NCBI GenBank assembly: GCA_016935035.1
Contig: JAFGRR010000604.1
Span: forward strand, 1-5,839
Direction of reading: 5' to 3'
DNA from: Phycisphaerae bacterium
GTDB lineage: Bacteria > Planctomycetota > Phycisphaerae > UBA1845 > Fen-1342
Length of the DNA: 5,839 nt
The notes beneath the pieces are model-generated. The model saw only the letters and a list, made by a program, of their open reading frames with translations. It made no database searches and was not told the DNA's origin. The position numbers were made by a program, and so were the translations under genes. Position 1 is the first letter of the stretch. Every line of letters starts with the position of its first letter. Of this stretch, positions 1 to 5,654 are shown piece by piece.

Positions 1-453
1 ATCGGCGTTGGCGTGGACCGGATGGCATTGCACGAGCGCGAGGACCGCGTGTCGTTGCTGGCCACACGCCGCGCGGCTGAACGTGCCTACGCGGTCGCCG
101 GTGTCACGCCGCAAGATATCGATCTGGCCGAGGTGCACGACTGCTTCACGATCGCGGAACTGTGCGCGACCGAGGCGCTGGGGTTCTTTGCGCCGGGGCA
201 GGGCGGACCAGCGGCGGCTGACGGCGTCACTGCCATCGAGGGCCGCTTGCCGATCAACGCTTCTGGCGGTCTGCTGGGGCGCGGCCACCCATTCGGTGCT
301 ACCGGGCTGGCACAAGTCGTGCTTCTCGCACGCCAGTTGCGACGTGAGGCGGGGGTGCTGCAAGTCGGGAAGGCTCGGCGAGCGCTGGCCCAGAGCCTCG
401 GTGGCTCAGGAGCGTCGAGCATCGTGACCATCCTGACCGCGGAGAAACAATGA
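1..453 (+). CDS. Thiolase, SCP2/archaeal acetyl-CoA acetyltransferase type (C-terminal part)
   Basis: The window opens inside this gene; 150 residues and the stop codon are visible. Thiolases form or cleave the C-C bond of 3-ketoacyl-CoA (acetyl-CoA plus acyl-CoA). Seen here: the HDCF motif (visible residues 46-49), the NASGG stretch (86-90) leading into GHPFGATG with its active-site histidine at residue 96, and the closing LGGSGAS glycine loop. HDCF in place of NEAF, and GGSG where biosynthetic thiolases carry a second catalytic cysteine (CxG), point to the SCP2/archaeal branch rather than the FadA/AtoB branch. The nucleophilic cysteine lies upstream of the window and cannot be checked. In this branch the enzyme typically works with a DUF35 protein, and such a gene follows directly with a 4-nt overlap. 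Substrate chain length cannot be read from the sequence. The family call is firm; the pathway direction is open. Confidence 0.9.
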   Translation: MGVGVDRMALHEREDRVSLLATRRAAERAYAVAGVTPQDIDLAEVHDCFTIAELCATEALGFFAPGQGGPAAADGVTAIEGRLPINASGGLLGRGHPFGATGLAQVVLLARQLRREAGVLQVGKARRALAQSLGGSGASSIVTILTAEKQ

Positions 454-908
454 CGCGGGCAACGAACAAGGTGGCGAACCGCCGAAATGGGGCGACGCGG
501 CGCAAGATCGTCCGCTTGTGGCGGCGTTTGCCGCGGATGGGTGGGCTTTGCGCGCGACGTTGTACCGCCTGCAACACGGTCAACTATCCGGCCGGGCCGG
601 TGTGCCGCAAGTGCGGCGGGCGCGGGCTTGAAAACGCGCGGGTTGCGACGACCGGTCACCTCGCCACCTATACGCTTGCACAACACGGTGATGGCCAGGC
701 GCCGACCGCCACGGGAATCATCGAGTGTGATGACGGTGCGCGTCTGCTCTGCCGGCTCGCGGATTTCGCGCCACAACGCCTGCGCGTCGGCATGCGCGTG
801 CGTCTAGTTTTCAGACGGATGGCCATCGACACGCGTGGCGTGCCACGCTACGGCCACAAGGCCGTGCCGCTATCGCCCGATGACCACTTGGCGGGTATGA
901 CGGAGTGA
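450..908 (+). CDS. DUF35 zinc-ribbon/OB-fold acyl-CoA-binding partner of thiolase
   Basis: A 152-residue protein of the DUF35 (OB-fold, rubredoxin-like zinc ribbon) family. Such proteins bind acyl-CoA and bridge thiolases to partner enzymes, as in the archaeal thiolase/HMG-CoA synthase complex. The zinc ribbon is visible as C38-x2-C41 and C52-x2-C55, with an extra cysteine at 34. The remainder (about 60-125) is the beta-rich OB-fold, with TGHLATYT, a TGIIECDDGARLL strand pair and LRVGMRVRLVF. The ATG at 450 sits in an ATGA overlap with the thiolase stop, with GGAG at 441-444 as ribosome binding site. A later ATG at 537 would remove the LWRRLPR helix that normally precedes the ribbon, so 450 is preferred, although the first 20 basic residues are unusual. 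Overlap with the thiolase gene implies coupled translation and a stoichiometric complex. Confidence 0.85.
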   Translation: MTRATNKVANRRNGATRRKIVRLWRRLPRMGGLCARRCTACNTVNYPAGPVCRKCGGRGLENARVATTGHLATYTLAQHGDGQAPTATGIIECDDGARLLCRLADFAPQRLRVGMRVRLVFRRMAIDTRGVPRYGHKAVPLSPDDHLAGMTE

Positions 909-912
909 CGTT

Positions 913-1656
913 GTGAGCGAGATCCTCAAGACCATTCGCCACGCCCGAGCTGTCCAGCTGGTCATGCGGCGGCCCGAATGCCGCAACGCGCTGTCGCGGG
1001 AACTCGTCGATGCACTGACGACAGCGTTACGGGCGGCGGCGGATGATTCGGTGGTGCGCGGCATCGTGATACGCGGGACGCCGCCGGCGTTTTGCAGCGG
1101 CCTCGACTTGCGGGAGGTCAACGACTCCGCCGGAGCGGCATACGACACATCGCCGCTGCTCACATTGTACGAGACGATCGAGAACGCGCGTGTGCCGGTG
1201 ATCGCGGCGGTCGGCGGAGCGGCGCTGGCGGGTGGGGCGGGTATCGTTACGGCCTGCGATCTCGCAGTCTTCGGCGAGTCGGCGACGATCGGCTATCCGG
1301 GGATCAAGCATGGCCTGGTGGCACCGATCGTCATGGTCTACCTGCGGCGTCTGGTCGGCGAGCGTTTCGCTCGACAGCTTCTACTGAGCGGCGCGGCGAT
1401 CGACGCCGAACACGCTTTGCGCGTTGGGTTGTGCAACGCGGTTGTGCGTGATGATGAGATTACAAACTGGGCGCTGGGCGAGATCGACCAACTCGCCGAA
1501 GCGCCGGCGGATGCGGTCGCGCGGACGAAGATATTACTGAACCGTATGCGAGACGAGGTTGGCGGCAGCGCGGCCGAAGAGGTGCGGCGGCTAAGCGCGG
1601 AAGTCGACCTGACGGACGCCTCGCGCGCGAATCTGAGTGCGTTTCTGGACCGATAA
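913..1656 (+). CDS. Crotonase-fold (enoyl-CoA hydratase/isomerase family) protein lacking both catalytic Glu
   Basis: A 247-residue crotonase-superfamily protein, usual in length. The family stabilises thioester enolates in an oxyanion hole. Visible landmarks: RPECRNALS (20-28), the first oxyanion loop AFCSGLDL (59-66), the second loop GGAALAGGAG (101-110), then TACDLAVF and GYPGIKHGL (127-135), and a helical C-terminal trimerisation part. Aligned by eye with rat enoyl-CoA hydratase, its Glu144 falls on G110 and its Glu164 on G130; the codons are GGT at 1240 and GGG at 1300. Simple hydration is therefore unlikely. Decarboxylase, isomerase, thioesterase or non-catalytic binding roles are possible. 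The start is GTG at 913, with GGAG at 902-905 overlapping the end of the preceding gene. The 4-nt gap from the DUF35 gene puts it in the same operon, so a CoA-thioester substrate shared with the thiolase is plausible. Confidence 0.85.
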   Translation: MSEILKTIRHARAVQLVMRRPECRNALSRELVDALTTALRAAADDSVVRGIVIRGTPPAFCSGLDLREVNDSAGAAYDTSPLLTLYETIENARVPVIAAVGGAALAGGAGIVTACDLAVFGESATIGYPGIKHGLVAPIVMVYLRRLVGERFARQLLLSGAAIDAEHALRVGLCNAVVRDDEITNWALGEIDQLAEAPADAVARTKILLNRMRDEVGGSAAEEVRRLSAEVDLTDASRANLSAFLDR

Positions 1657-1679
1657 GGCGGTCACCATATTTGTACTGG

Positions 1680-1709
1680 TTGCGTGCGCCCTTTCGATGC
1701 CGATACCAT
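1680..1709 (+). promoter_or_regulatory. Weak candidate promoter in the spacer before transaldolase
   Basis: The 179-nt spacer 1657-1835 separates the acyl-CoA operon from transaldolase and is long enough for an independent promoter. The best match I see is TTGCGT (1680-1685), an 18-nt gap, then TACCAT (1704-1709), matching 3/6 and 4/6 of the sigma70 boxes. Nothing else supports it, and no intrinsic terminator with a T-run is visible in the spacer. The transaldolase could also be read through from upstream. Confidence 0.2.
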
Positions 1710-1835
1710 AAACCCAGCGCCGCTTACGCCAGTTGGCCGGCGGTTCAGAACAGTAGGTGCCCCGACAATACGCCGTCGATGTGTGATTGCGGCGAGCTGA
1801 GGGCGCTGCCACGGAATCTTGAGGATCACGCGAAC

Positions 1836-2966
1836 ATGACGAATCGCATTGAGCAGATCTGGGCGTTGGGGCAGGCCATCTGGTATGACAACATCAGCCG
1901 AGAACTGCTACAGTCTGGCGGGTTGCAGGAGTTGGTTGAGCGCGGTGTCGCCGGCGTAACGTCCAACCCGTCCATCTTTCAGAAATCAATCGCCAAGGGC
2001 GTTGAATACGACGAGCAGATTCGAGAACTGGCCATCGCCGGCAAGAGCGCGTTTGAAATCTACGAGGCACTCGCGCTGCGTGACATCGGGCAGGCCGCCG
2101 ATCTCCTGCGGCCCGTCTTCAACGAAACGCACGGCCGTGACGGATTCGTCAGCCTCGAAGTGCGCCCGAGTCTGGCACATGACACGGCCGGCACGATCGA
2201 GGAAGGGCGGCGGCTGTTCCACTTTCTGCACCGCCCGAACGTGATGATTAAGGTCCCCGCGACCGAGGCCGGGCTGCCCGCCATCAGCACGCTGATTGGC
2301 GAGGGCATCAACGTCAACGTCACGCTGATCTTCTCGGTGCCGATGTACGAACGGGTCATCGACGCCTATCTCGAAGGGCTACGGCGATTCGGCAAAACCG
2401 GCCGACCGTTGGCGACGGTCTCGTCGGTGGCGTCGTTCTTCGTGAGCCGCATCGACACGTTGACCGACTCGCTGCTCGAGGAACGCATACAGAAGGGCCA
2501 GGATCATTTGGACGAACTGCTCGGCAAGGCCGCTGTCGCCAGCGCCAAGATCGCCTACCTGAAGTACAAGGAAATCTTCGAGGGCGAGCGGTTCGTGCCG
2601 TTCCGAGCCGACGGCGCGCGGCCGCAACGTGCCCTGTGGGCCAGCACCAGCACGAAGAACCCGGCGTATCCGGACACGAAGTACGTGGACACGCTGATCG
2701 GCGTGAACACGGTGAACACGGTGCCGCCGGACACGCTCGAAGCCGTCTGCGACCACGGCGTGGTCGCCCAGACGATCGAGCAGGATGCCGAGGGGGCGTT
2801 TGTCGCCATACGTCGCTTGCGGGAGTTCGCCGGCATCGAAATAAACGCAGTCGCGGCACAACTGCTGAACGAAGGCGTTGACGCATTCGCGGGAGCGTTC
2901 GACAAGCTGCTCAGCGTGATTGAGACGAAGAGGATCCAGTTCGCACCGGCGGCCCGCAGCGCCTGA
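1836..2966 (+). CDS. tal: Transaldolase (long bacterial type)
   Basis: Transaldolase moves a dihydroxyacetone unit between sedoheptulose 7-phosphate and glyceraldehyde 3-phosphate, linking the pentose phosphate pathway to glycolysis in the cytoplasm. The 376-residue product has the length of the actinobacterial/cyanobacterial long form. Motifs in order: WYDNISR (16-22), GVTSNPSIF (40-48), FVSLEVRP (104-111), the Schiff-base lysine K139 in VMIKVPAT, GINVNVTLIFS (157-167), ATVSSVASFFVSRID (193-207) and STKNPAY (272-278). By family knowledge D18, E108 and K139 match the catalytic Asp/Glu/Lys. The usual STGTKNP reads STSTKNP here, a small deviation. The frame is open back to 1671, but homology begins at MTNRIEQIWALGQ and GAGG lies at 1821-1824, so the ATG at 1836 is chosen. 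It stands alone, with no transketolase or glucose-6-phosphate dehydrogenase beside it. Confidence 0.95.
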   Translation: MTNRIEQIWALGQAIWYDNISRELLQSGGLQELVERGVAGVTSNPSIFQKSIAKGVEYDEQIRELAIAGKSAFEIYEALALRDIGQAADLLRPVFNETHGRDGFVSLEVRPSLAHDTAGTIEEGRRLFHFLHRPNVMIKVPATEAGLPAISTLIGEGINVNVTLIFSVPMYERVIDAYLEGLRRFGKTGRPLATVSSVASFFVSRIDTLTDSLLEERIQKGQDHLDELLGKAAVASAKIAYLKYKEIFEGERFVPFRADGARPQRALWASTSTKNPAYPDTKYVDTLIGVNTVNTVPPDTLEAVCDHGVVAQTIEQDAEGAFVAIRRLREFAGIEINAVAAQLLNEGVDAFAGAFDKLLSVIETKRIQFAPAARSA

Positions 2967-3021
2967 TACCGCTAGCCTGGGGGTTGTAACTGCTTGTGGC
3001 GCAAGTGTTTATAGATGGTAT

Positions 3022-3049
3022 TTGACATATCGTGATATCTTGACATAAT
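3022..3049 (+). promoter_or_regulatory. Near-consensus sigma70-type promoter of the arsR-like operon
   Basis: TTGACA (3022-3027, 6/6) and CATAAT (3044-3049, 5/6) are separated by 16 nt in the most AT-rich stretch of the window. A start about 6-8 nt past the -10 box would fall at 3055-3057, on or next to the repressor's ATG, implying a leaderless or nearly leaderless transcript. An octamer TTGACATA occurs twice (3022-3029 and 3040-3047), 18 bp apart; the first copy covers the -35 box and the second runs into the -10 box. Confidence 0.75.
3027..3038. promoter_or_regulatory. Putative ArsR-family operator (perfect 12-bp palindrome)
   Basis: ATATC-GT-GATAT is a perfect inverted repeat starting on the last base of the -35 box and lying within the spacer. 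A repressor dimer here would block RNA polymerase. AT-rich dyads of this size are the usual target of ArsR/SmtB winged-helix repressors, and the adjacent gene encodes one, so autorepression is the simplest reading. Binding itself is inferred. Confidence 0.7.
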
Positions 3050-3056
3050 TAGATGT

Positions 3057-3449
3057 ATGCTTAAAGACAACGAACTCATTCCTGAGCATCACCTGCGGCG
3101 AGTTTGCGAGACACTCCGAGCGCTGACGCACCCTGATCGGCTGAGGATCTGCGAATTGCTTTTGCGCGGCGATTGCTGCGTCGGAGAACTCGCGCGCGAG
3201 ATCGCACTCAAACCCAACGTCGTCAGCCAGCACCTGAATCACCTCAAGGCCTACGGGATTGTCCGGCCGCAACGCGACGGCCGTGTCGTTTACTATCACG
3301 TGGTCAGTCCGGCGGCCGGTTGGCTGTTGGGCTGCATCCGAAAGCACATGCATTTGCCAGCCGATCGGGGGGGCGACGCGGACCTGGACCGCGACGCGGA
3401 ACCCGTCGTGGCACAAGTTCGGCAGCAGAGGGAGAACCACCAATCATGA
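3057..3449 (+). CDS. ArsR/SmtB-family winged-helix repressor, likely thiol or sulfur sensing
   Basis: A 130-residue ArsR-family regulator. The winged helix is clear: LRALTHPDRLRICELL (20-35), the GDCCVGELA turn (38-46), the recognition helix PNVVSQHLNHLKAYGIV (53-69) and the wing RDGRVVYYHV (73-82), then an alpha5 dimerisation helix around 85-100. Cysteines are C17, C32, C40, C41 and C93. C41 falls at the cysteine of the SmtB-type ELCVGDL motif, but the ArsR CxC pair is absent (CCVG here). With H97 and H99 near C93, either metal(loid) binding or disulfide/persulfide sensing is conceivable. The partner gene favours sulfur. ATG 3057 has no Shine-Dalgarno sequence and sits at the predicted transcription start; no alternative start exists before the DNA-binding helices. 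The stop overlaps the next ATG by 4 nt, so both genes share a message. After about residue 103 the tail is polar and probably disordered. Confidence 0.9.
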   Translation: MLKDNELIPEHHLRRVCETLRALTHPDRLRICELLLRGDCCVGELAREIALKPNVVSQHLNHLKAYGIVRPQRDGRVVYYHVVSPAAGWLLGCIRKHMHLPADRGGDADLDRDAEPVVAQVRQQRENHQS

Positions 3450-5242
3450 GCAGAAGGTTGTTGATTGTCGGCGGCGTCGCTGGCGGCGCCACCGCCGCTG
3501 CCCGTGCACGCCGGCTCGACGAGCAGGCCGAGATCATCATGTTCGAACGCGGACGCGACGTGTCCTTCGCCAACTGCGGATTGCCGTATCACGTCGGCGG
3601 TGAGATCAGCAGCCGCAGGGCGTTGCTCGTTCAGACGAAGGTGGGTCTGACCCGGCGTTTCAATCTCGACATTCGCACACGCACCGAGGTTACGCGCATC
3701 GACCGCGAGAAGAAGCTCGTCCACGCGCGCGATCTCGAATCGGGGCGGGAGTACACAGAACACTACGACGACCTGCTGCTCTCGCCCGGAGCTGCTCCGT
3801 TCGTGCCGCCGGTTCCCGGCGTCGATCACTCCGCCGTCCATACGCTCCGCAACATGGGCGATATGGACGGGATCAAGCGTGCGGTTGATGCCGGCGCTAA
3901 GTCCGCCGTCGTGGTCGGTGCCGGCTTCATCGGGCTGGAGATGGCGGAGAACCTGCGCCGTCGCGGCCTGGCCGTGGCGGTCGTGGAACTCTTGCCGCAG
4001 GTCATGCCGCCGCTTGACGCGGAAGTCGCGGCGAGCCTGCATCAGGAAATCGTGAAACACGGCGTCCATCTGCGGCTGGGGACGCGCATGACCGCGATCG
4101 AGGATTCCGACGGTCGCCCGGTTGTCTGCCTCGAAAGCGGAGACAAACTGGACGCCGACCTTGTGATCCTGGCCGTCGGTGTGCGGCCCGAGTCTGACCT
4201 GGCGCGTGACGCTGGTCTGGAAGTGGCCGCCAGCGGGGCGATCGTGGTCGATGAGTACCTGCGAACCAGCGACCCGCACATATATGCCGTCGGCGACGCG
4301 ATTGAGGTGCGCGACCCGATTCTCGGTGGCACCGCACGCATCCCGCTGGCTGGTCCGGCCAACCGCCAGGGCCGCATTGCCATTGACACCATGTTTGGGC
4401 GGCCGACGCCCTATCGCGGAGCCCAGGGCACCAGCGTCGTGCGCGTGTTCGGTCTGACCGCGGCCGCCACGGGCGCGTCGGAGAAGGTGCTCAAGCGGCG
4501 CGGCGTCGAGTATCTGAAGGTATACGTGCATCGTGACCATCACGTCGGTTACTTCCCCGGCGCGCAACGCATGATGCTCAAGCTGATGTTCACGCCCGGC
4601 GATGGGCGAATTCTCGGCGCGCAGATCGTCGGCGGCGACGGTGTGGACAAACGCATCGACGTGTTGGCGACCGCGATCCACGCCGGCCTGCCCGTCACCG
4701 AACTCGAAGCGCTCGAACTCTCCTACGCGCCGCAATATGGCGCTGCCAAGGATCCGGTCAATATCGCCGGCTATGTGGCGGCAAACATGCTCCGTGGCGA
4801 CGAGGAGTTCGTCTACGCCGAGGAGTTGGGCGACGGCCAGCTTACCAATTGGACAATCCTCGACGTGCGCGATGCGGCAGAGTTCGCGGCCGGCCGAATC
4901 CTCGGTGCCGTGCTGGTGCCGTTGTCAGAGCTGCGCGAGCGTTGGCAGGAAATTCCGACCGACAAGCCGATCGCCGTCTATTGCGGCGTCGGGCAGCGTT
5001 CGTACTACGCCACGCGTGTGCTGCGTCATCACGGGTTGAAGCCGCGCAACATCGCCGGCGGACTTTGCACGTATCAACTGGTGCACGCGCCGCAGCCGAC
5101 CGTGCGGCCGTGGGCGCCGCGTGAAGCGGCGGCCGAGGAGGCGGTCTGCGGCAACGCGGGGCTGGCGGGCGGCGGTTGCGTCGAATCCGCCGGCGGAGTC
5201 TGCTGCTCCGAAGACACGCTGCCGGATTGCTCAACAGGTTAG
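3446..5242 (+). CDS. CoA-disulfide/polysulfide reductase fused to a rhodanese domain, with Cys-rich tail
   Basis: A 598-residue FAD- and NAD(P)H-dependent pyridine nucleotide-disulfide oxidoreductase with a C-terminal rhodanese domain (CoADR-RHD/Npsr architecture), a family that reduces CoA disulfide, CoA persulfide or polysulfide. FAD site: LLIVGGVAGGATAAARARR (5-23). Redox cysteine C44 in SFANCGLPYH, the single-Cys signature of CoADR. NAD(P)H site: VVVGAGFIGLEMAENL (155-170). Second FAD motif: IYAVGDAIEV (279-288). Dimerisation domain about 325-450, with the YAPQYG segment (428-432). Rhodanese about 465-550: LDVRDAAEF, then the active loop CGVGQRS with C513. Beyond 560 a tail carries C568, C578, C586, C587 and C595. 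The ATG at 3446 matches the start of the FAD domain, with GGAG at 3431-3434; the frame is open further upstream, but only inside the repressor gene. Translation is coupled to that regulator. The choice among CoA disulfide, persulfide and NADH-oxidase chemistry is unresolved. Confidence 0.93.
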   Translation: MSRRLLIVGGVAGGATAAARARRLDEQAEIIMFERGRDVSFANCGLPYHVGGEISSRRALLVQTKVGLTRRFNLDIRTRTEVTRIDREKKLVHARDLESGREYTEHYDDLLLSPGAAPFVPPVPGVDHSAVHTLRNMGDMDGIKRAVDAGAKSAVVVGAGFIGLEMAENLRRRGLAVAVVELLPQVMPPLDAEVAASLHQEIVKHGVHLRLGTRMTAIEDSDGRPVVCLESGDKLDADLVILAVGVRPESDLARDAGLEVAASGAIVVDEYLRTSDPHIYAVGDAIEVRDPILGGTARIPLAGPANRQGRIAIDTMFGRPTPYRGAQGTSVVRVFGLTAAATGASEKVLKRRGVEYLKVYVHRDHHVGYFPGAQRMMLKLMFTPGDGRILGAQIVGGDGVDKRIDVLATAIHAGLPVTELEALELSYAPQYGAAKDPVNIAGYVAANMLRGDEEFVYAEELGDGQLTNWTILDVRDAAEFAAGRILGAVLVPLSELRERWQEIPTDKPIAVYCGVGQRSYYATRVLRHHGLKPRNIAGGLCTYQLVHAPQPTVRPWAPREAAAEEAVCGNAGLAGGGCVESAGGVCCSEDTLPDCSTG

Positions 5243-5261
5243 TGCGGACTCGGCCAATATG

Positions 5262-5395
5262 TAGAACCTATCCCAAAACCGCGATTCTGATCTGAGCCGC
5301 GACCGTGAGGGAGCGGTTGTGCCGTAAAGTGAACGGTTTCTCAGTCAACCGCTTTCTTACGGGAGCGGCTCGGTTCCGTTTTGGGATAGCTTCTA
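5262..5395. mobile_element. MITE-like 134-bp inverted-repeat element with TA edges
   Basis: Outer arms 5262-5281 and 5376-5395 match as inverted repeats at 18 of 20 positions, sharing CTATCCCAAAAC. After short unequal gaps, inner arms 5294-5319 and 5346-5371 match at 21 of 26, both beginning GAGCCGC and ending AGCGGTTG. A loop of about 26 nt remains. TA occurs at both outer edges (5262-5263 and 5394-5395), consistent with a duplicated TA target and ends GAAcCTATCCC / GAAgCTATCCC. No transposase is encoded, so this is a non-autonomous element or internally deleted IS. TA duplication fits Tc1/mariner-IS630 or IS5-group enzymes; I cannot decide which. It begins 19 nt after the reductase stop, so its long hairpin may also affect transcript ends. 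Confidence 0.75.
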
Positions 5396-5411
5396 GCGTT
5401 GCATCCCCGTA

Positions 5412-5455
5412 CCTGACGTCTTCCGTCGGCTTTCGCAGACGCAAAGGACGTCAGG
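5412..5455. repeat. 44-nt stem-loop with 9-bp perfect outer arms
   Basis: CCTGACGTC (5412-5420) is answered by GACGTCAGG (5447-5455). The interior continues imperfectly: GTC-x-GC (5425-5430) can pair with GC-x-GAC (5435-5440) around a TTTC loop, with a small asymmetric bulge between. No T-run follows, so a classical intrinsic terminator is not supported. It lies 16 nt beyond the MITE-like element and is unrelated to it in sequence. It could be a REP-like repeat, part of an older insertion, or a transcript-stabilising hairpin. Confidence 0.55.
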
Positions 5456-5654
5456 CATGGAGGTCTGACGCTACACATGCGTTGAGCCTGTGTTAGCACC
5501 ATGGGGGATGTCACATTGCTGATTGCGCGCTGCCTTGCCGATGCTGCCCGAGACGCCGGCGCAGATCGTTCGTGCTGCCGTAGTAGCGACGGGCATCAGC
5601 ACAGAGTAGAATGTACGCGTACCCGGACATCTTGTCCTATTGGGGGCATGAACG
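5456..5654. other. Intergenic DNA without a recognisable gene
   Basis: I find no coding sequence I trust here on either strand. Open frames are short, have no recognisable motif and end abruptly. TAGAAT at 5607-5612 resembles a -10 box but has no convincing -35 partner (TAGCGA, 17 nt upstream). A 10-bp palindrome, GTACGCGTAC, lies at 5613-5622. GGGGG at 5642-5646 is the only ribosome-binding-like signal before the last reading frame, 8 nt from its ATG. Confidence 0.5.

Noticed and set aside
87..776. 229-codon minus-strand open frame opposite thiolase and DUF35
   Set aside because: Composition is Arg/Pro/Ser-rich as expected for an antisense shadow; both + strand genes have recognisable motifs.
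1671..1835. Upstream extension of the transaldolase frame by 55 codons
   Set aside because: The extension has no family resemblance, and the ATG at 1836 matches the usual N-terminus with a GAGG upstream.
2993..3005. CTTG-TGGCG-CAAG hairpin as transaldolase terminator
   Set aside because: Only four Watson-Crick pairs, and the following TGTTTAT is not a proper T-run.
3053..3064. Three-codon reading frame (ATG TAT GCT TAA) overlapping the repressor start as a regulatory leader peptide
   Set aside because: The predicted transcription start lies at 3055-3057, so this ATG is probably not in the mRNA.
3173..3445. Upstream extension of the reductase frame into the repressor gene
   Set aside because: It would duplicate repressor coding DNA in another frame; the FAD-binding domain begins exactly at the ATG at 3446.
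3296..4735. 479-codon open frame on the minus strand across the repressor and reductase genes
   Set aside because: It mirrors the G/C-rich third positions of the reductase frame, shows no domain motif, and lies opposite a gene with clear catalytic residues.
5305..5496. 63-codon open frame spanning the inverted-repeat element
   Set aside because: It crosses both the MITE-like arms and the second hairpin; its sequence is explained by those repeats and is not transposase-like.
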